A DNA stretch of 64,000 bases from Salinarchaeum laminariae (GTDB lineage Archaea; Halobacteriota; Halobacteria; Halobacteriales; Salinarchaeaceae), in contig NZ_CP096270.1 in the NCBI RefSeq assembly GCF_023204835.1, forward strand, positions 1,922,001-1,986,000. The letters run 5' to 3'. The notes beneath the pieces were generated by a model. The model was not told the origin of the DNA, made no database searches, and saw only the letters and a list, made by a program, of their open reading frames with translations. Positions 8,245 to 17,761 of the stretch are shown in pieces; positions within the stretch are counted from its first letter, which is position 1; every line of letters begins with the position of its first letter. The translations under genes and the position numbers were made by a program.

Positions 8245-8342
8245 CTGGCCGACCCTGCGGCAGGCATCGTCGCTATGGCAATCGGGCTCCCAGCTGGCCG
8301 CGATCCGAGGAACTATCCACGAACGTGGCCCAGTCACCTGCT

Positions 8343-9569
8343 ATGTCGGACTCATTCGGCATCGGCGTCGTCAGCTGTGGGTTCATCACCCGCGAGATGC
8401 ATCTTCCGAGCGTCGATTACCTCCCGGACGTTCACGTCGCAGGCATCCAGAACCGAACGCGATCGAACGCCGAAGCCGTCGCCGAGACGTGCCGTGAGGA
8501 GGGTCGTGGCGATCCGTCAGTGTACGGCGAGAACGAGGTGGCCGCACTCGTCGAGGATCCGGACGTGGACGGGCTCTGGGTCACCAGCCCGAACTTCACG
8601 CGCGTCGACGTGATCGACGCGGCGGTCGACGCCGTCGAGGATGCCGGCGGAGACGGCGCGCTGATCGACGGCATCGCCATGGAGAAGCCCATCGCGCGAA
8701 ACATGCAGGAAGCGACGCACGTCGCGGATCGCATCGAGTCCGCGGGCATCCCGAACGCCTATCTCGAGAACTGGCCGTTCGAGCCCGACATCGCGAAACT
8801 CCGGGATCTCCTCTGGCAGCGCGGCGAGGAGGCAGGCCGCCCCTACATCGCACGCTCGCAGGCCGAGCACGGCGGTCCCCACTCCGCGTGGTTCTGGGAC
8901 GGCGAACTCCAGGGAGGCGGCGCGCTGACGGACATGCTCTGTCACGCGCTTGCGGGCAACCACGTCCTGCTCTCGAAGCCCGGTAGCGAGGACGGCGGCC
9001 TCGAACCGGTCTCGGTCTCCGCGGATACGGAGACGCTCAAGTGGGGCCGTGAGGAGTACGCCGAGGAGCTACAGGAAGCCCACGACGTCGACTGGGGTGA
9101 AAGCCCATCCGACGATTACGCCCGTGCGACCGTGCGCTACGAGTCCGACGCCGGCGATCCTCTGATTTCGGAGGCCACCGGCTCGTGGTGTTACGTCGGC
9201 TCCGGCGTCCGGCGCTCGATCGAGCTGCTCGGTCCGGAGTACTCCGGGCAGGTCATGACCGACGACGAGTCCTCGAGCGTGTTCTTCTCCGACGACCTCG
9301 GCGACGGCGAGGGCTGGGCCGAGAAGCAGGCCGCGACGAGCGGCCGGATGCCGATCGGTGCCGGCGCCGTCGTCGACGGCGGCTACGTCGCGGAGAACCG
9401 CGACGCCGTCGAGGCGTTCCGCGCCGGCGAGAACGGCACGCTCGACGTCGAAGACGGTCTGCGCGTCCTGCGGATCTGCATGGCAGCGTACAAGGCTGCG
9501 GAGGAGGGTGAGGAAGTCGATCTGCGCGAAGCAGATCTGTCGACGTACGTCCCACCGCCGGCGCGGTAG
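8343..9569 (+). CDS. Gfo/Idh/MocA family oxidoreductase (2)
   Basis: A 408-residue protein starting MSDSFGIGVVSCGFITREMH, with Rossmann fold and the MEKPIARN motif carrying the catalytic Lys. Segments such as LWVTSPNFTRVDV, GGPHSAWFWDGELQGGGALTDMLCHA and SIELLGPEYSGQ are shared closely with the gene at 17762-19015, so the two are paralogues. The glycine-box GIGVVSCGFI is atypical (GxVSxGF instead of GxGxxG/A). It follows the deacetylase gene on the same strand. Substrate unknown; an oxidised amino-sugar or glycoside is plausible from context. Confidence 0.87.
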   Translation: MSDSFGIGVVSCGFITREMHLPSVDYLPDVHVAGIQNRTRSNAEAVAETCREEGRGDPSVYGENEVAALVEDPDVDGLWVTSPNFTRVDVIDAAVDAVEDAGGDGALIDGIAMEKPIARNMQEATHVADRIESAGIPNAYLENWPFEPDIAKLRDLLWQRGEEAGRPYIARSQAEHGGPHSAWFWDGELQGGGALTDMLCHALAGNHVLLSKPGSEDGGLEPVSVSADTETLKWGREEYAEELQEAHDVDWGESPSDDYARATVRYESDAGDPLISEATGSWCYVGSGVRRSIELLGPEYSGQVMTDDESSSVFFSDDLGDGEGWAEKQAATSGRMPIGAGAVVDGGYVAENRDAVEAFRAGENGTLDVEDGLRVLRICMAAYKAAEEGEEVDLREADLSTYVPPPAR

Positions 9570-9663
9570 CCGAACCGCGAGCGAGAAGCCATTCCAGAGG
9601 ACCGTACGGAAGCCCACACTGGGAGCGCGACGATGGTTTTGGCCTGGCGACACCAGCCTCGGG

Positions 9664-9876
9664 GTGAACCTCGCCGAACATCGATCCCTCCACCGGTACG
9701 GTGCGGTCGTATCGGTCGTCGTTCTCACGGTCGCCGTTCTCGCGTTGAAAGCTCTGCATCACGTGCTCTCGGGGAATTCTCGTCGGACCGAGAGTAACGC
9801 TCCTTCCACTGGAGTGACAGAACGTGTGGCGGAACGATGCTACCTCGCTGCGTATCAGGGCCAGGATTCCTGGTGA
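9664..9876 (+). CDS. Possible small single-helix membrane protein
   Basis: A 70-codon frame starting at GTG. Residues about 12-35 form one uninterrupted hydrophobic helix (YGAVVSVVVLTVAVLALKAL), preceded by a short charged start and followed by a hydrophilic tail. I recognise no family. The last 22 bases overlap the end of the convergent lipoprotein gene, which weakens the case. The alternative is non-coding DNA in a 285-base gap. Confidence 0.25.
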   Translation: MNLAEHRSLHRYGAVVSVVVLTVAVLALKALHHVLSGNSRRTESNAPSTGVTERVAERCYLAAYQGQDSW

Positions 9877-10388
9877 ACGACACCGTTCAGATCGAGGCAG
9901 CAGGTCTGTCCAGAGACGCTCAGGGACGGTCGGTCCGGGGTATGAATTCTGTCTTCGTGGACCGCGACCGCCGAACTGAAGCCACGGTAGGAAACGTCGA
10001 TCGAATACGTTGCGCCGGACGTGAACTCGTAGGATGTGTACCGATCCTCGCCGAGCTCTACGTTCTCCTCGTAGATCGTGCTCGAGCCCAGCTGGACGTC
10101 GACGTCGACGGTGATCGGTTCGTCGGCATCGAGAATCAGATAGATCCAGTGCTCGCCGCCACCGCTACCGAACTGCAAAGCGCTCACGGGCGTCGCCAGC
10201 GACTCCGCCTGGGAGATATCACACGGAAGATTGCCGTATCCAGTGAGATTTCCCGCATTTTCCACGCCGACGTCGGTCACCGTCGCGGCTTGATTGTCGC
10301 TCGATCCCAGACCTATCGACGAGAGACACCCGGCGGTGGCCGAGATCGACCCGACCGCGAGCCCCTGGAGCAGGGATCGACGATTCAC
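9855..10388 (-). CDS. Tat-exported lipoprotein of unknown function
   Basis: A 177-residue protein beginning (from GTG) NRRSLLQGLAVGSISATAGC: a twin-arginine signal with a lipobox ending in Cys, so it is probably exported folded and anchored by a lipid. The mature part is a small beta-rich domain without a motif I recognise. The start was set at 10388 because a TATTTTTA box lies about 27 bases upstream on this strand and the Tat motif follows directly; frames further upstream would put extra residues before the Arg pair. It sits among sugar-metabolism genes, but a link is not shown. Confidence 0.75.
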   Translation of the reverse strand: MNRRSLLQGLAVGSISATAGCLSSIGLGSSDNQAATVTDVGVENAGNLTGYGNLPCDISQAESLATPVSALQFGSGGGEHWIYLILDADEPITVDVDVQLGSSTIYEENVELGEDRYTSYEFTSGATYSIDVSYRGFSSAVAVHEDRIHTPDRPSLSVSGQTCCLDLNGVVHQESWP

Positions 10389-10409
10389 GTTAGATACGAT
10401 ACACGTGCG

Positions 10410-10419
10410 GTAAAAATAG
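10410..10419 (-). promoter_or_regulatory. TATA box of the lipoprotein gene
   Basis: Minus-strand CCTATTTTTA about 27 bases before the GTG start, the spacing of a haloarchaeal leaderless promoter. Confidence 0.55.
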
Positions 10420-10571
10420 GTTCCGCTGGGTCCCCGTAGAAGTACGGTCGCCAGCGCCAAACGAGCGTCACCGTCAGCATCCCGAGGAGCGACGCAGTGG
10501 GCGTCCCGACCTCCACCGCACCGCTGGCCGCCTGTTCTGTCTGCCTGGATCGCGACCTGACGATACCGCTA

Positions 10572-11606
10572 CTACTCAACCAGATCGAGCCGCTCGCCCG
10601 CCTCCGCACTCCGTTTCGCGGTCTCCACGATCCGGTGGGCGTCCCGGCAGAACTCGGGATCGCACGGCCCTTCGAGCGCCTCATCGGTCTCCAGCCGATC
10701 GATCAGGTAGTAGATCAGGTTCTGGAAGCGATCGGCCAGCGGCTCGGGCTCGACCTCGTACCCCTCGGGCTCCTCGTCGGTCTGGACGCGGATCGGAACG
10801 CCGCGCTCCACCGTCGAGATCGCCCCTTCCGTTCCGACGAGCACGTAGCCCTTCATCGGCTGCGGCTCGATCTCCCAGGGGTTCGTCGGCATCCGCCAGG
10901 AGGTCTGAAACGCCGAGAGACCATCCTCGAACCGTGCGACGGTCGAGGACTGGACGTCGACGTCGAGGTCGTCGGGAACGTACTCCTCCGCGGTGACGGA
11001 TTCGGGGAGTTCGCCGTCGCGGAACCACGTCGAGAAGGTCGCGCCGTAGCCGAGGTAGTCGAGCATCGAGCCACCGCCGGCCGCGGGATCGTAGAACCAG
11101 CTGTCCGCAGGAGGTGCGCCGGCGTTCCCGCCGTAGTACTGGATTTCGACGACGTCGCCGATCGTGCCGTCCGCGACGAGTTCGCGGACTGCGTGCTTGG
11201 TGGGATCCCACATCACGGGCCAGTTCAGGGCGAGTAGCCCGTCGGTTCCGGCCATCGCGTCGATCATTCTATCGGCGTTCTCGAGGGTGTCAGCGAGGGG
11301 TTTCTCCAGTGCGACGTGCACGTCGTAGGGCGCGACCCGCTCGACGAACTCGGCGTGTTCGGAGTTCATCGGACAGCCCAGAACCACATTGGGATCGGTC
11401 GCCTCGATGCAGGCCTCGAGATCGTCGAACACCGCGCTTTCGGGAATGTCGTGCTCCTCGACGGCGTCGTCGAGCGATCCGGTCGAGGTCGAGGGGTCCT
11501 CGTCGCAGACGCCGACGATTTCGGCGTCGGGGTGGTCGGCGACCCACTCGAGGTTCGTGTTCATGTGCATCTGATCGAAGTTCGCGCCGACGAATCGGTA
11601 GGTCAT
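10572..11606 (-). CDS. Gfo/Idh/MocA family oxidoreductase (3)
   Basis: A 344-residue protein with the EKP motif (HVALEKPLADTLENAD) and a C-terminal domain containing DPAAGGGSMLDYLGYGA. The N terminus is odd: MTYRFVGANFDQMHMNTNL in place of the usual GxGxxG loop, so nucleotide binding may differ. Family knowledge points to an NAD(P)-linked sugar or sugar-acid oxidoreductase. It is the third of four such genes between 6 and 19 kb and is not closely similar to the other three. Downstream is the lipoprotein gene on the same strand; upstream a small membrane protein. Confidence 0.85.
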   Translation of the reverse strand: MTYRFVGANFDQMHMNTNLEWVADHPDAEIVGVCDEDPSTSTGSLDDAVEEHDIPESAVFDDLEACIEATDPNVVLGCPMNSEHAEFVERVAPYDVHVALEKPLADTLENADRMIDAMAGTDGLLALNWPVMWDPTKHAVRELVADGTIGDVVEIQYYGGNAGAPPADSWFYDPAAGGGSMLDYLGYGATFSTWFRDGELPESVTAEEYVPDDLDVDVQSSTVARFEDGLSAFQTSWRMPTNPWEIEPQPMKGYVLVGTEGAISTVERGVPIRVQTDEEPEGYEVEPEPLADRFQNLIYYLIDRLETDEALEGPCDPEFCRDAHRIVETAKRSAEAGERLDLVE

Positions 11607-11715
11607 ACGCGGAGATGATCGCGCCGGGTCACAAAGGTTCGGCTGGCGGAAACTGCCGCGATTAGGGTGATCTCACCAGTACGCTGCACTCGCTACCGAC
11701 GTCTATTCCCGCCCC

Positions 11716-11970
11716 TCAGAGCAGGAAACAGACCGCAGCGCCCAGAATACCGACGATCGTCAGCCCAATTCCGGTCACGTACGTCATGCCGACCTTCCAC
11801 TCCGCGGGCTCGACCGGCCCCGCGGATGCTCGCCCGATGGCGTCGAACCACTCCTGGAACTTCGCGATGCCTCGGGGCCATTTCCAGAGCGGTGGGCCGA
11901 TGAGCAAACCGAACATCGCGGCAACCGGTGCGCCAGAGCACATGATTCCGCCGAGAATTGGACGGTACAT
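11716..11970 (-). CDS. Small two-helix membrane protein
   Basis: An 84-residue protein with a glycine-rich hydrophobic helix at about 8-30 (GGIMCSGAPVAAMFGLLIGP), an amphipathic middle (WFDAIGRASAGPVEPAEWKVG) and a second hydrophobic helix at about 62-84 that ends the protein. Family not recognised; the composition fits a conserved haloarchaeal hypothetical membrane protein. It is transcribed toward the oxidoreductase at 10572 and divergently from the flippase gene, with 84 bases between. Confidence 0.65.
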   Translation of the reverse strand: MYRPILGGIMCSGAPVAAMFGLLIGPPLWKWPRGIAKFQEWFDAIGRASAGPVEPAEWKVGMTYVTGIGLTIVGILGAAVCFLL

Positions 11971-12054
11971 ATAGATTCGTGATACCCGAGTGCCGGGTCC
12001 GCGTTCCGGCTTCGGAGCGCTTTATCACTCGGCACCGAAATCGGCAAGTGAACA

Positions 12055-13611
12055 GTGACGGAGCGATCCGATGAGCAACCGGACGGCGACGAATCGGCGG
12101 TCTCGACGGCGGAGCGAGAGGCACTGGTGACGATCGCCCACGGTGCGGTCGTGACCAGCGGTGGCGTCTCGGTGCAACGAGCGCTCGTCTCGGCGACGGA
12201 GCTCGTCCTCGCCCGTGGACTCGGTCCCGTGGCGTATGGAGTCTACGCCTTCGCCTGGCGGATCGCGGAGACGCTCGTCCGTCTGGTGACGTTCGGCAGC
12301 GTGCCCGCACTCCAGCGGTACCTCCCCGCCACGGAGGACGATCCGGACGAACGCGCACGAACGGCCGGGCTCGCCTACCTCACGACGCTCGTCGTCGGCG
12401 CGCTGATCGCCGGTGGGATCTGGCTTCTCGCGCCGACTATCGACGCCGCGACCGTCGATAATTCTGCCTTCACGCCGGCCCTGCGCATCTTTGCCGTCCT
12501 CGTCGTCCTGATCGGCCTCGTGATGATCCTCTCGGCGATCTTCCGTGCCGTGGGATCTGCACGAGGCGAGGTGCTCTTCAACAAGCTCCTCCGACCAGCA
12601 GCCCGATTGCTCGGCGCGCTCGCGGCGCTCGCGCTGGGCTACTCCGTCGTCGGGATCGCCGGCGCGATGGTGGCGTGCATGGCGGTCCTCGTCGCGATTG
12701 GCGTGCCGGTGACGACGCGCGTGACTGGCATTCGACCGACGTTCCGGATCACGCGATCGGACGCCGCGGACTACTACCGCTACGCCGCTCCGGTCGCGAT
12801 GAGCAGTCTCGGGAAAATCTTCCAGAACCGCGTCGACGTCTTTCTCGTCGGCGCCTTGCTCACCGCCGTCGCAGCCGGGATCTACAACGTCGTTCTCGTT
12901 CTGGTCGCGATCGCGTGGATTCCGCTCATGGCGTTCAATCAGCTCCTCCCGCCCGTCGCCTCCGACCTCTACGCGGACGACGACGTCGAGACGCTGAACG
13001 CGGTCTATACCTCCGCGACGCGGCTGATCGTGACGACCGTACTTCCGATCGTGGCAGTGCAGCTCGTCTTCGGCCGGGAGCTGCTCGGACTGTTCGGCGA
13101 CACGTACACGCGCGGTTATCTCCCGCTCGGGGTCTACCTGGGCGGCGTGCTCGTCGGCAGCGCCGTCGGCGCGACCGGCTGGCTGCTCATGATGACCGAT
13201 CACCAGTACGCGCGGATGGCACTCGACTGGCTCCTCGCCGTCCTGAACGTCGGTCTGACCTACGCGTTCGTCGTAACCTTTGGCCTCGTCGGCGCGGCGC
13301 TCGGAACCTCCCTCGCGATCGCGGTGCAAAACTTCCTGCAGGTGCTCATGCTCAGGCGGTTCGAGGGCCTCTGGCCGTGGGATCGCTCCTTCCTCACGCC
13401 ACTCGGCGCGGGCGCGACGATGATCGCAGTGATGGCCGGGGTCAGAAGGCTCGTCGGCGGGCCGCTGGGGATCGCGGTCGCGTTGGTCGTAGGGATCGTG
13501 AGTTACCTCGGCGCGCTGTGGCTCCTCGGCGTCGACGAGCGCGATTTGCTGGTCGTCAGAGAGCTGAGCGGGCGGTATCGGGTCGCACTAGCAGAACAGT
13601 TGCCGTTCTGA
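12055..13611 (+). CDS. Polysaccharide/lipid-linked oligosaccharide flippase (MOP superfamily)
   Basis: A 518-residue protein with 12-14 hydrophobic helices, a hydrophilic N terminus of about 30 residues, and the Wzx/RfbX-like pattern (GVVTSGGVSVQRAL, LGPVAYGVYAFAWR). Family members move lipid-linked glycans across the membrane; in haloarchaea relatives such as AglR serve S-layer N-glycosylation. The GTG at 12055 has a TTTATC box about 31 bases upstream. No glycosyltransferase genes are adjacent, so the glycan is unknown; it may export or present a sugar polymer related to the surrounding sugar genes. Confidence 0.85.
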   Translation: MTERSDEQPDGDESAVSTAEREALVTIAHGAVVTSGGVSVQRALVSATELVLARGLGPVAYGVYAFAWRIAETLVRLVTFGSVPALQRYLPATEDDPDERARTAGLAYLTTLVVGALIAGGIWLLAPTIDAATVDNSAFTPALRIFAVLVVLIGLVMILSAIFRAVGSARGEVLFNKLLRPAARLLGALAALALGYSVVGIAGAMVACMAVLVAIGVPVTTRVTGIRPTFRITRSDAADYYRYAAPVAMSSLGKIFQNRVDVFLVGALLTAVAAGIYNVVLVLVAIAWIPLMAFNQLLPPVASDLYADDDVETLNAVYTSATRLIVTTVLPIVAVQLVFGRELLGLFGDTYTRGYLPLGVYLGGVLVGSAVGATGWLLMMTDHQYARMALDWLLAVLNVGLTYAFVVTFGLVGAALGTSLAIAVQNFLQVLMLRRFEGLWPWDRSFLTPLGAGATMIAVMAGVRRLVGGPLGIAVALVVGIVSYLGALWLLGVDERDLLVVRELSGRYRVALAEQLPF

Positions 13612-13709
13612 AGGCCAGCATGGAAGCGATGGGATCGGTGGGAACGATCTGGGGATCAGTGGAATCGAAGGGGTCGGAGCGATCGGAGGGTAGGCGCCCC
13701 ACCACCCAG

Positions 13710-13985
13710 CTATTCCTCGCGGAGTTCTGCAGCGATCGTCTGGAGGTCGGCCTTGCGGAAGGACCGCTCGGCGGCATCGGGTTCGGGTTCGAACTCGTCG
13801 ATCGACTCGCGGATCCCAGCTCGCATCGCCGCCTTCGGTGGGTAGCTGTCGTGGTCGATCCCGTAGCCGACGGCCTCGCAGATCGCAGCGAGTGACTCCT
13901 TGGTGAAGCCGGCCGAATCGGGGCGCTCGAACCGGTCGACTGCGAGTCTGATCTCGTTGCGGAGGTCGCCGACGGTCTGTGCCAT
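13710..13985 (-). CDS. Small conserved-looking helical protein of unknown function
   Basis: A 91-residue acidic protein (MAQTVGDLRNEIRLAVDRF...) with several predicted amphipathic helices and no membrane segment or metal motif. The repeat-like phrase SFTKESLAAICEAVGY / SFRKADLQTIAAEL (close variants at about residues 27 and 77) suggests two related helical units. I do not recognise the family. The ATG at 13985 is chosen because upstream codons have an unlikely Arg/Ser-rich composition. It is downstream of the DoxX-like gene on the same strand. Confidence 0.6.
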   Translation of the reverse strand: MAQTVGDLRNEIRLAVDRFERPDSAGFTKESLAAICEAVGYGIDHDSYPPKAAMRAGIRESIDEFEPEPDAAERSFRKADLQTIAAELREE

Positions 13986-14085
13986 GCCGGGACGTGAGGA
14001 TCGTGGCCTCCTGTCAATTTCGCTCTGCGTGTCGGGTACTGGGAGTGAATACCGGTGGGAGGATTTCGATCTGCTGCCGTCCGCG

Positions 14086-15201
14086 CTACTCTCCACCGGG
14101 ACTCGGCGTTCCGGAGTCCGCTCCGCTGGGTGCGCTGGAGAACCACCCGACGAGCTTGTCGTCGAGGGAGTACGGACCGGGGCCGGTCACGATGAGCGCC
14201 GACGCGAGCCCGAACAGCGAGATGTGGGCGAGGACGGGGTCGTCCGGCAACGCGAACAGCGTGAGGGTAAACATCAGCAGTGCGACGAGGGAATCCGCGC
14301 GGGTGAACGCACCGAGGACGAGCGCGACGCCGAGCGCGATCTCGGTGACGCCGGCACCGACCACCCAGAGCCCTGGATCGACCGGCACGACCGCCGTGAG
14401 GTCGTACTTGTCGACGACGGAGAGGGCGGTTCCCGGAGCGAGGAGCTTCTCGACGAGCCCCAGGTAGACGAAGTTGACGCCCAGCCCGACGCGGATCACC
14501 GTCGGGACGTACTCGTGGTAGGGGGCGACGCGAACTCGGAACCAGCCGCTCAGCCGATGGATCGGGTCGATCTGGCCGTAGACGGTTCCCTCGGCGGACG
14601 CGACGGTCTCGAGCACCCTGTCGGCGCTGGGCCGACCGCTCCCCAGTAGCACGATCGCCAGGAATCCCGGAACGTACTCCATCGCGAGCAGGATCCGCGG
14701 CTCGATCACCGCGACTGCGAGATAGCTCACGAGCCCGACGAACGCCGCGGCTCGCGTCGCCAGACCGAACAGCAACGCGAAGCCGATCGCGATCTGAAAC
14801 AGCCGGCTGATCGCGAGAAGGCCAGTGCCCGACGGCGTCACGGCCGGGCTCACGAAGTAGCCCGCGAATCCGGCGCCGACGAGTGGAAGCCCGAAACTCA
14901 ATCGGAGGAGCCAGGGCAGCAGATCCTCGTACTCTGTGACGGCCTCGCGGAACACGGCGACGTCACGGCGGAGCGGCAAGATCCGGAGATAGGCCACGAC
15001 GGCGAGCAGGACAGTTACCGCGCCGCCGAGCAACAGCGCCGCGTTGAACGGCTCCGAGACGACGTCGGTGAGGAACGCGAGCGGCTCCGTCCGTTCGGGG
15101 TTCTCCGCGGTATACTCGACGTGAGCCGCGACCGGTCTCGTGGCGAGCGCCAGCGCGACGACCAGCGCCGCAATCGTGCTCGAGCGGAACAGCGAACGCA
15201 T
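14086..15201 (-). CDS. DoxX-like membrane protein
   Basis: A 371-residue protein with an N-terminal signal-like helix (about 8-26), a short extracellular part (HVEYTAENPERTEP) and about nine hydrophobic segments. The C-terminal half shows a DoxX-type pattern: VIRVGLGVNFVYLGLVEKLLAPG, then VGAGVTEIALGVALVLGAFTR. DoxX relatives include quinol-oxidase subunits and many membrane proteins of uncertain role. It appears to hold two DoxX-like halves. No terminal oxidase genes are near it. Confidence 0.7.
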   Translation of the reverse strand: MRSLFRSSTIAALVVALALATRPVAAHVEYTAENPERTEPLAFLTDVVSEPFNAALLLGGAVTVLLAVVAYLRILPLRRDVAVFREAVTEYEDLLPWLLRLSFGLPLVGAGFAGYFVSPAVTPSGTGLLAISRLFQIAIGFALLFGLATRAAAFVGLVSYLAVAVIEPRILLAMEYVPGFLAIVLLGSGRPSADRVLETVASAEGTVYGQIDPIHRLSGWFRVRVAPYHEYVPTVIRVGLGVNFVYLGLVEKLLAPGTALSVVDKYDLTAVVPVDPGLWVVGAGVTEIALGVALVLGAFTRADSLVALLMFTLTLFALPDDPVLAHISLFGLASALIVTGPGPYSLDDKLVGWFSSAPSGADSGTPSPGGE

Positions 15202-15306
15202 CGGTCAGTGTAGGGCGCGGCGTGGGATACTCGTTTGGACTCCCGACGCCCTGCTACCGGCTGCGTACGCCGATGCGTTTCCGCCACCGGGACTCGGGTC
15301 GAATCG

Positions 15307-16317
15307 CTACTCCTGTGCCGCCTGCACTTCCTCGAGGAACCCGTTCCAGACGTCCTCGGGCTCTTCGCAGGCGATGTCGGAGATGGATTTGCAGCCGTCG
15401 TACCCCCACAGCATCACGCTGTCGACGCCGCTCTCGATTGCGGTCCGAGTGGCGGTCTTGACCTCTTCCGTCGAGCCCGCTGGCAGGCGGAAGCCCTGAA
15501 TCCAGATCTGGCCACGCAGGTCGTACTCCTCTGCCATGTCGGCGACCTTCTCGGAGAAGTAGCCGACGAACTCCTCGGGGCCCTCGGCCTCCGGAAAGAC
15601 GCCCCAGTAGGGGTCGGTGACGAGCACGTCGAGGTACTCGCTCGCTGCGAGCTGGTCCCAGTCGCTGAGGCCGTGGTCGGCGTCCTCGCTCGGGAGCAGG
15701 CAGACTGCGTTCTCACAGCCCTCCTCCCGGCTGATCGCCATCATCTCCTCGAGGAAATCCATGAGCTGGTCGGCCTTGAACTCCTGAACGCGGTCGGTGA
15801 CCTCCTCCGGCATCGGCTCGCCGTAGGTGTCCTCGTACCGTGCCTGGCAGTGCTCACAGCGACAGCCCCACTCGTCGTCAGCGAACTCCTCCTCGAACCA
15901 CTCCGGCAGGAACCAGTGTGGCTCGTCCCAGAAGAGAACGTCGGCCCCCAGTCCTGCTGCAGATTCCGTCCACTCGCGCATGTACTCCCGGAAATCAGGC
16001 GCGTTGAAACAGGCGGCGGCGATCCGCTGGCCCTCGGAGGTGACCTGCTGGGACTCGGGATGCTCGCCGATGAACTGCGACAACGCCTCGCCGCCGAAGA
16101 CGCGGCCGACGCTCCATGGGTTGACGTAGACCTCGAATCCGCGGTCCTTGCTCGAGGCGACGATGTCCTGCATCGTCTCCTCGTAGTAGCGTTTGTCCCG
16201 TTCGCTGAACGTATGCAAGACCGCGTTGAGGCCCGCGTCCTCGAAGCGCTCGAGATCGGTCTCTGCGTGGGTTCGATTCCTGACGCCGAAGTAGCTGGCT
16301 CCGTATTCCGTTGTCAT
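15307..16317 (-). CDS. Glycoside hydrolase-like TIM-barrel protein
   Basis: A 336-residue soluble protein with the layout of a putative glycosidase barrel: an opening strand YGASYFGV, NAVLHTFSERD, EVYVNPWSVG, then ADVLFWDEPHW with candidate acidic residues Asp131/Glu132, and later LVTDPYWGVF and DSVMLWGYDG. Right after the DEPHW motif is a cysteine cluster (Cys152, Cys154, Cys157), as in hydrolase-like proteins with a small metal or disulphide knot. There is no signal peptide, so it should act inside the cell. I do not assign a GH number. Start at the ATG 16317 rather than a TTG four codons upstream. The gene is downstream of glucose dehydrogenase on the same strand. Confidence 0.6.
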   Translation of the reverse strand: MTTEYGASYFGVRNRTHAETDLERFEDAGLNAVLHTFSERDKRYYEETMQDIVASSKDRGFEVYVNPWSVGRVFGGEALSQFIGEHPESQQVTSEGQRIAAACFNAPDFREYMREWTESAAGLGADVLFWDEPHWFLPEWFEEEFADDEWGCRCEHCQARYEDTYGEPMPEEVTDRVQEFKADQLMDFLEEMMAISREEGCENAVCLLPSEDADHGLSDWDQLAASEYLDVLVTDPYWGVFPEAEGPEEFVGYFSEKVADMAEEYDLRGQIWIQGFRLPAGSTEEVKTATRTAIESGVDSVMLWGYDGCKSISDIACEEPEDVWNGFLEEVQAAQE

Positions 16318-16444
16318 GAGTGGTTGCAATCCGATGTATTGACTCGGATACGTTCTTCGAGTAACAGCCGACGCAAAAGACTTCGGACCACGGCGAGGTG
16401 GGGTACCGAAATCCCCCGCCTGAGAACCTATTCCCTCAATCAGT

Positions 16445-17533
16445 CTACAGATCGTCGAACTCGACGACGACCTTGATTCGATCGTCGCCGGTCTGGAAGG
16501 CGTGGTCGACGTCCTCGGGCTCGAAGACGTGCGTGACGATCGCGTCGGTGAACCACTCCGGGAACTCGCCGAGCGTTTCGACGGCAGCCTCGAAATGCGG
16601 AACGTGGGAGTTCACCGAGCCAAGCAGGGCCTTGTTCTCGAGGACGAACTCGCGGTGGAGTCGGCCGCCGTCGATCTCGAACTCCCAATCGCCGGGGATG
16701 CCGAGGAGGACGCCGACGCCGTTCGGGGCGAGCGCGTCGATCGTCTCGAACGCGTGGGGTGCGTAGCCGGTGGCCTCGTAGACGAAATCCATCGGCTCGT
16801 GGGCGTCGGGCAGTTCGTCGACGGGCGTCTCGCGGGAGTCGACGTAGGTCGCGCCCAGCTTCTCGATGACGTCGATCGTCGGATCCGGCCGATCCCGGCG
16901 ACCCAGACAGTACGATCGGTCGAACCCCTTTGCGTCGAACATCGCGAGGGTGAGGAGCCCGAGCGGGCCGTTGCCCAGCACGATCGCGCTCTCGGGGTCC
17001 CACTCGAAGGTCGAGCGTGCTGCGGTGGCGAGATCGAACGCCTTCTCGGAGTTGCTGATCGGCTCGACGAGGAAGCCGATCTCTGCGAACTCCTCGGGGA
17101 CCGGAACGAGATAGCGCGGTTCACTGGTGAAATACTCCGCCATGTAACCGTGGGCGCCGGCGATGCCGCGCTCGACGTACTCGCCGTCGGGCGCCATGTC
17201 CGGCTCGTCGTGGTCGAAGAACTCGTTGGGCTCGCCACCCGATCCGTGGGCGTCGCCACCCGGCGGCCGGCGCACTGTGGGGACGACGAGCTGGCCGTCC
17301 TCGAGGTCGGTCTCGCCGGCATCTTCGACGACGCCGATGGCCTCGTGCCCGAGGATCTGGAACTCCTCGTCCTCGGGGTAGCCGCCGTGGTTGCTCCCGA
17401 TGACCTCGTGATCCGTGCCGTCGATACCGACGCGGAGCGTGCGGACGAGCACCTCGCCGTCGGCGGGTTCGGGCTCTTCGATCTCGATAACGCGTGGATC
17501 GGTCTCGCCGCGTTCGACCGCGATCGCGCGCAT
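16445..17533 (-). CDS. gdh: Zinc-dependent glucose 1-dehydrogenase
   Basis: A 362-residue MDR-family enzyme that aligns well by eye with Haloferax mediterranei glucose dehydrogenase: VRTLRVGIDGTDHEV, ILGHEAIGVV, VVPTVRRPPGG, DMAPDGEYVERGIAGAHGYM and YCLGRRDRPDPTID are shared. With the second of two adjacent ATG codons as start, the catalytic-zinc ligands fall at Asp38, His63 and Glu64, as in that enzyme. It oxidises glucose to gluconolactone with NAD(P), the entry to the semi-phosphorylative Entner-Doudoroff pathway of haloarchaea. A TTTATTAC sequence about 80 bases upstream could be its promoter with a longer leader. Confidence 0.93.
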   Translation of the reverse strand: MRAIAVERGETDPRVIEIEEPEPADGEVLVRTLRVGIDGTDHEVIGSNHGGYPEDEEFQILGHEAIGVVEDAGETDLEDGQLVVPTVRRPPGGDAHGSGGEPNEFFDHDEPDMAPDGEYVERGIAGAHGYMAEYFTSEPRYLVPVPEEFAEIGFLVEPISNSEKAFDLATAARSTFEWDPESAIVLGNGPLGLLTLAMFDAKGFDRSYCLGRRDRPDPTIDVIEKLGATYVDSRETPVDELPDAHEPMDFVYEATGYAPHAFETIDALAPNGVGVLLGIPGDWEFEIDGGRLHREFVLENKALLGSVNSHVPHFEAAVETLGEFPEWFTDAIVTHVFEPEDVDHAFQTGDDRIKVVVEFDDL

Positions 17534-17761
17534 CATCGGCGTTCACACTCCATCGGCTGACCGCTGGGCGTCGTCAGCATACTCATCGACGCGACTTTTC
17601 CGTCCGTAACGTAATAAAGTACCCTTTGGCGGCCCTGCCGTCCGGTAGCGGCGCTATCGGTGGGTTTGAGGTCGAGACGTGGCGAGACGAACGGCGACAG
17701 TGTTTGGATACCGGAACAGGGGCGGCGCTTATGGTCGACTGCGCGAATCTCACAGACAGTA

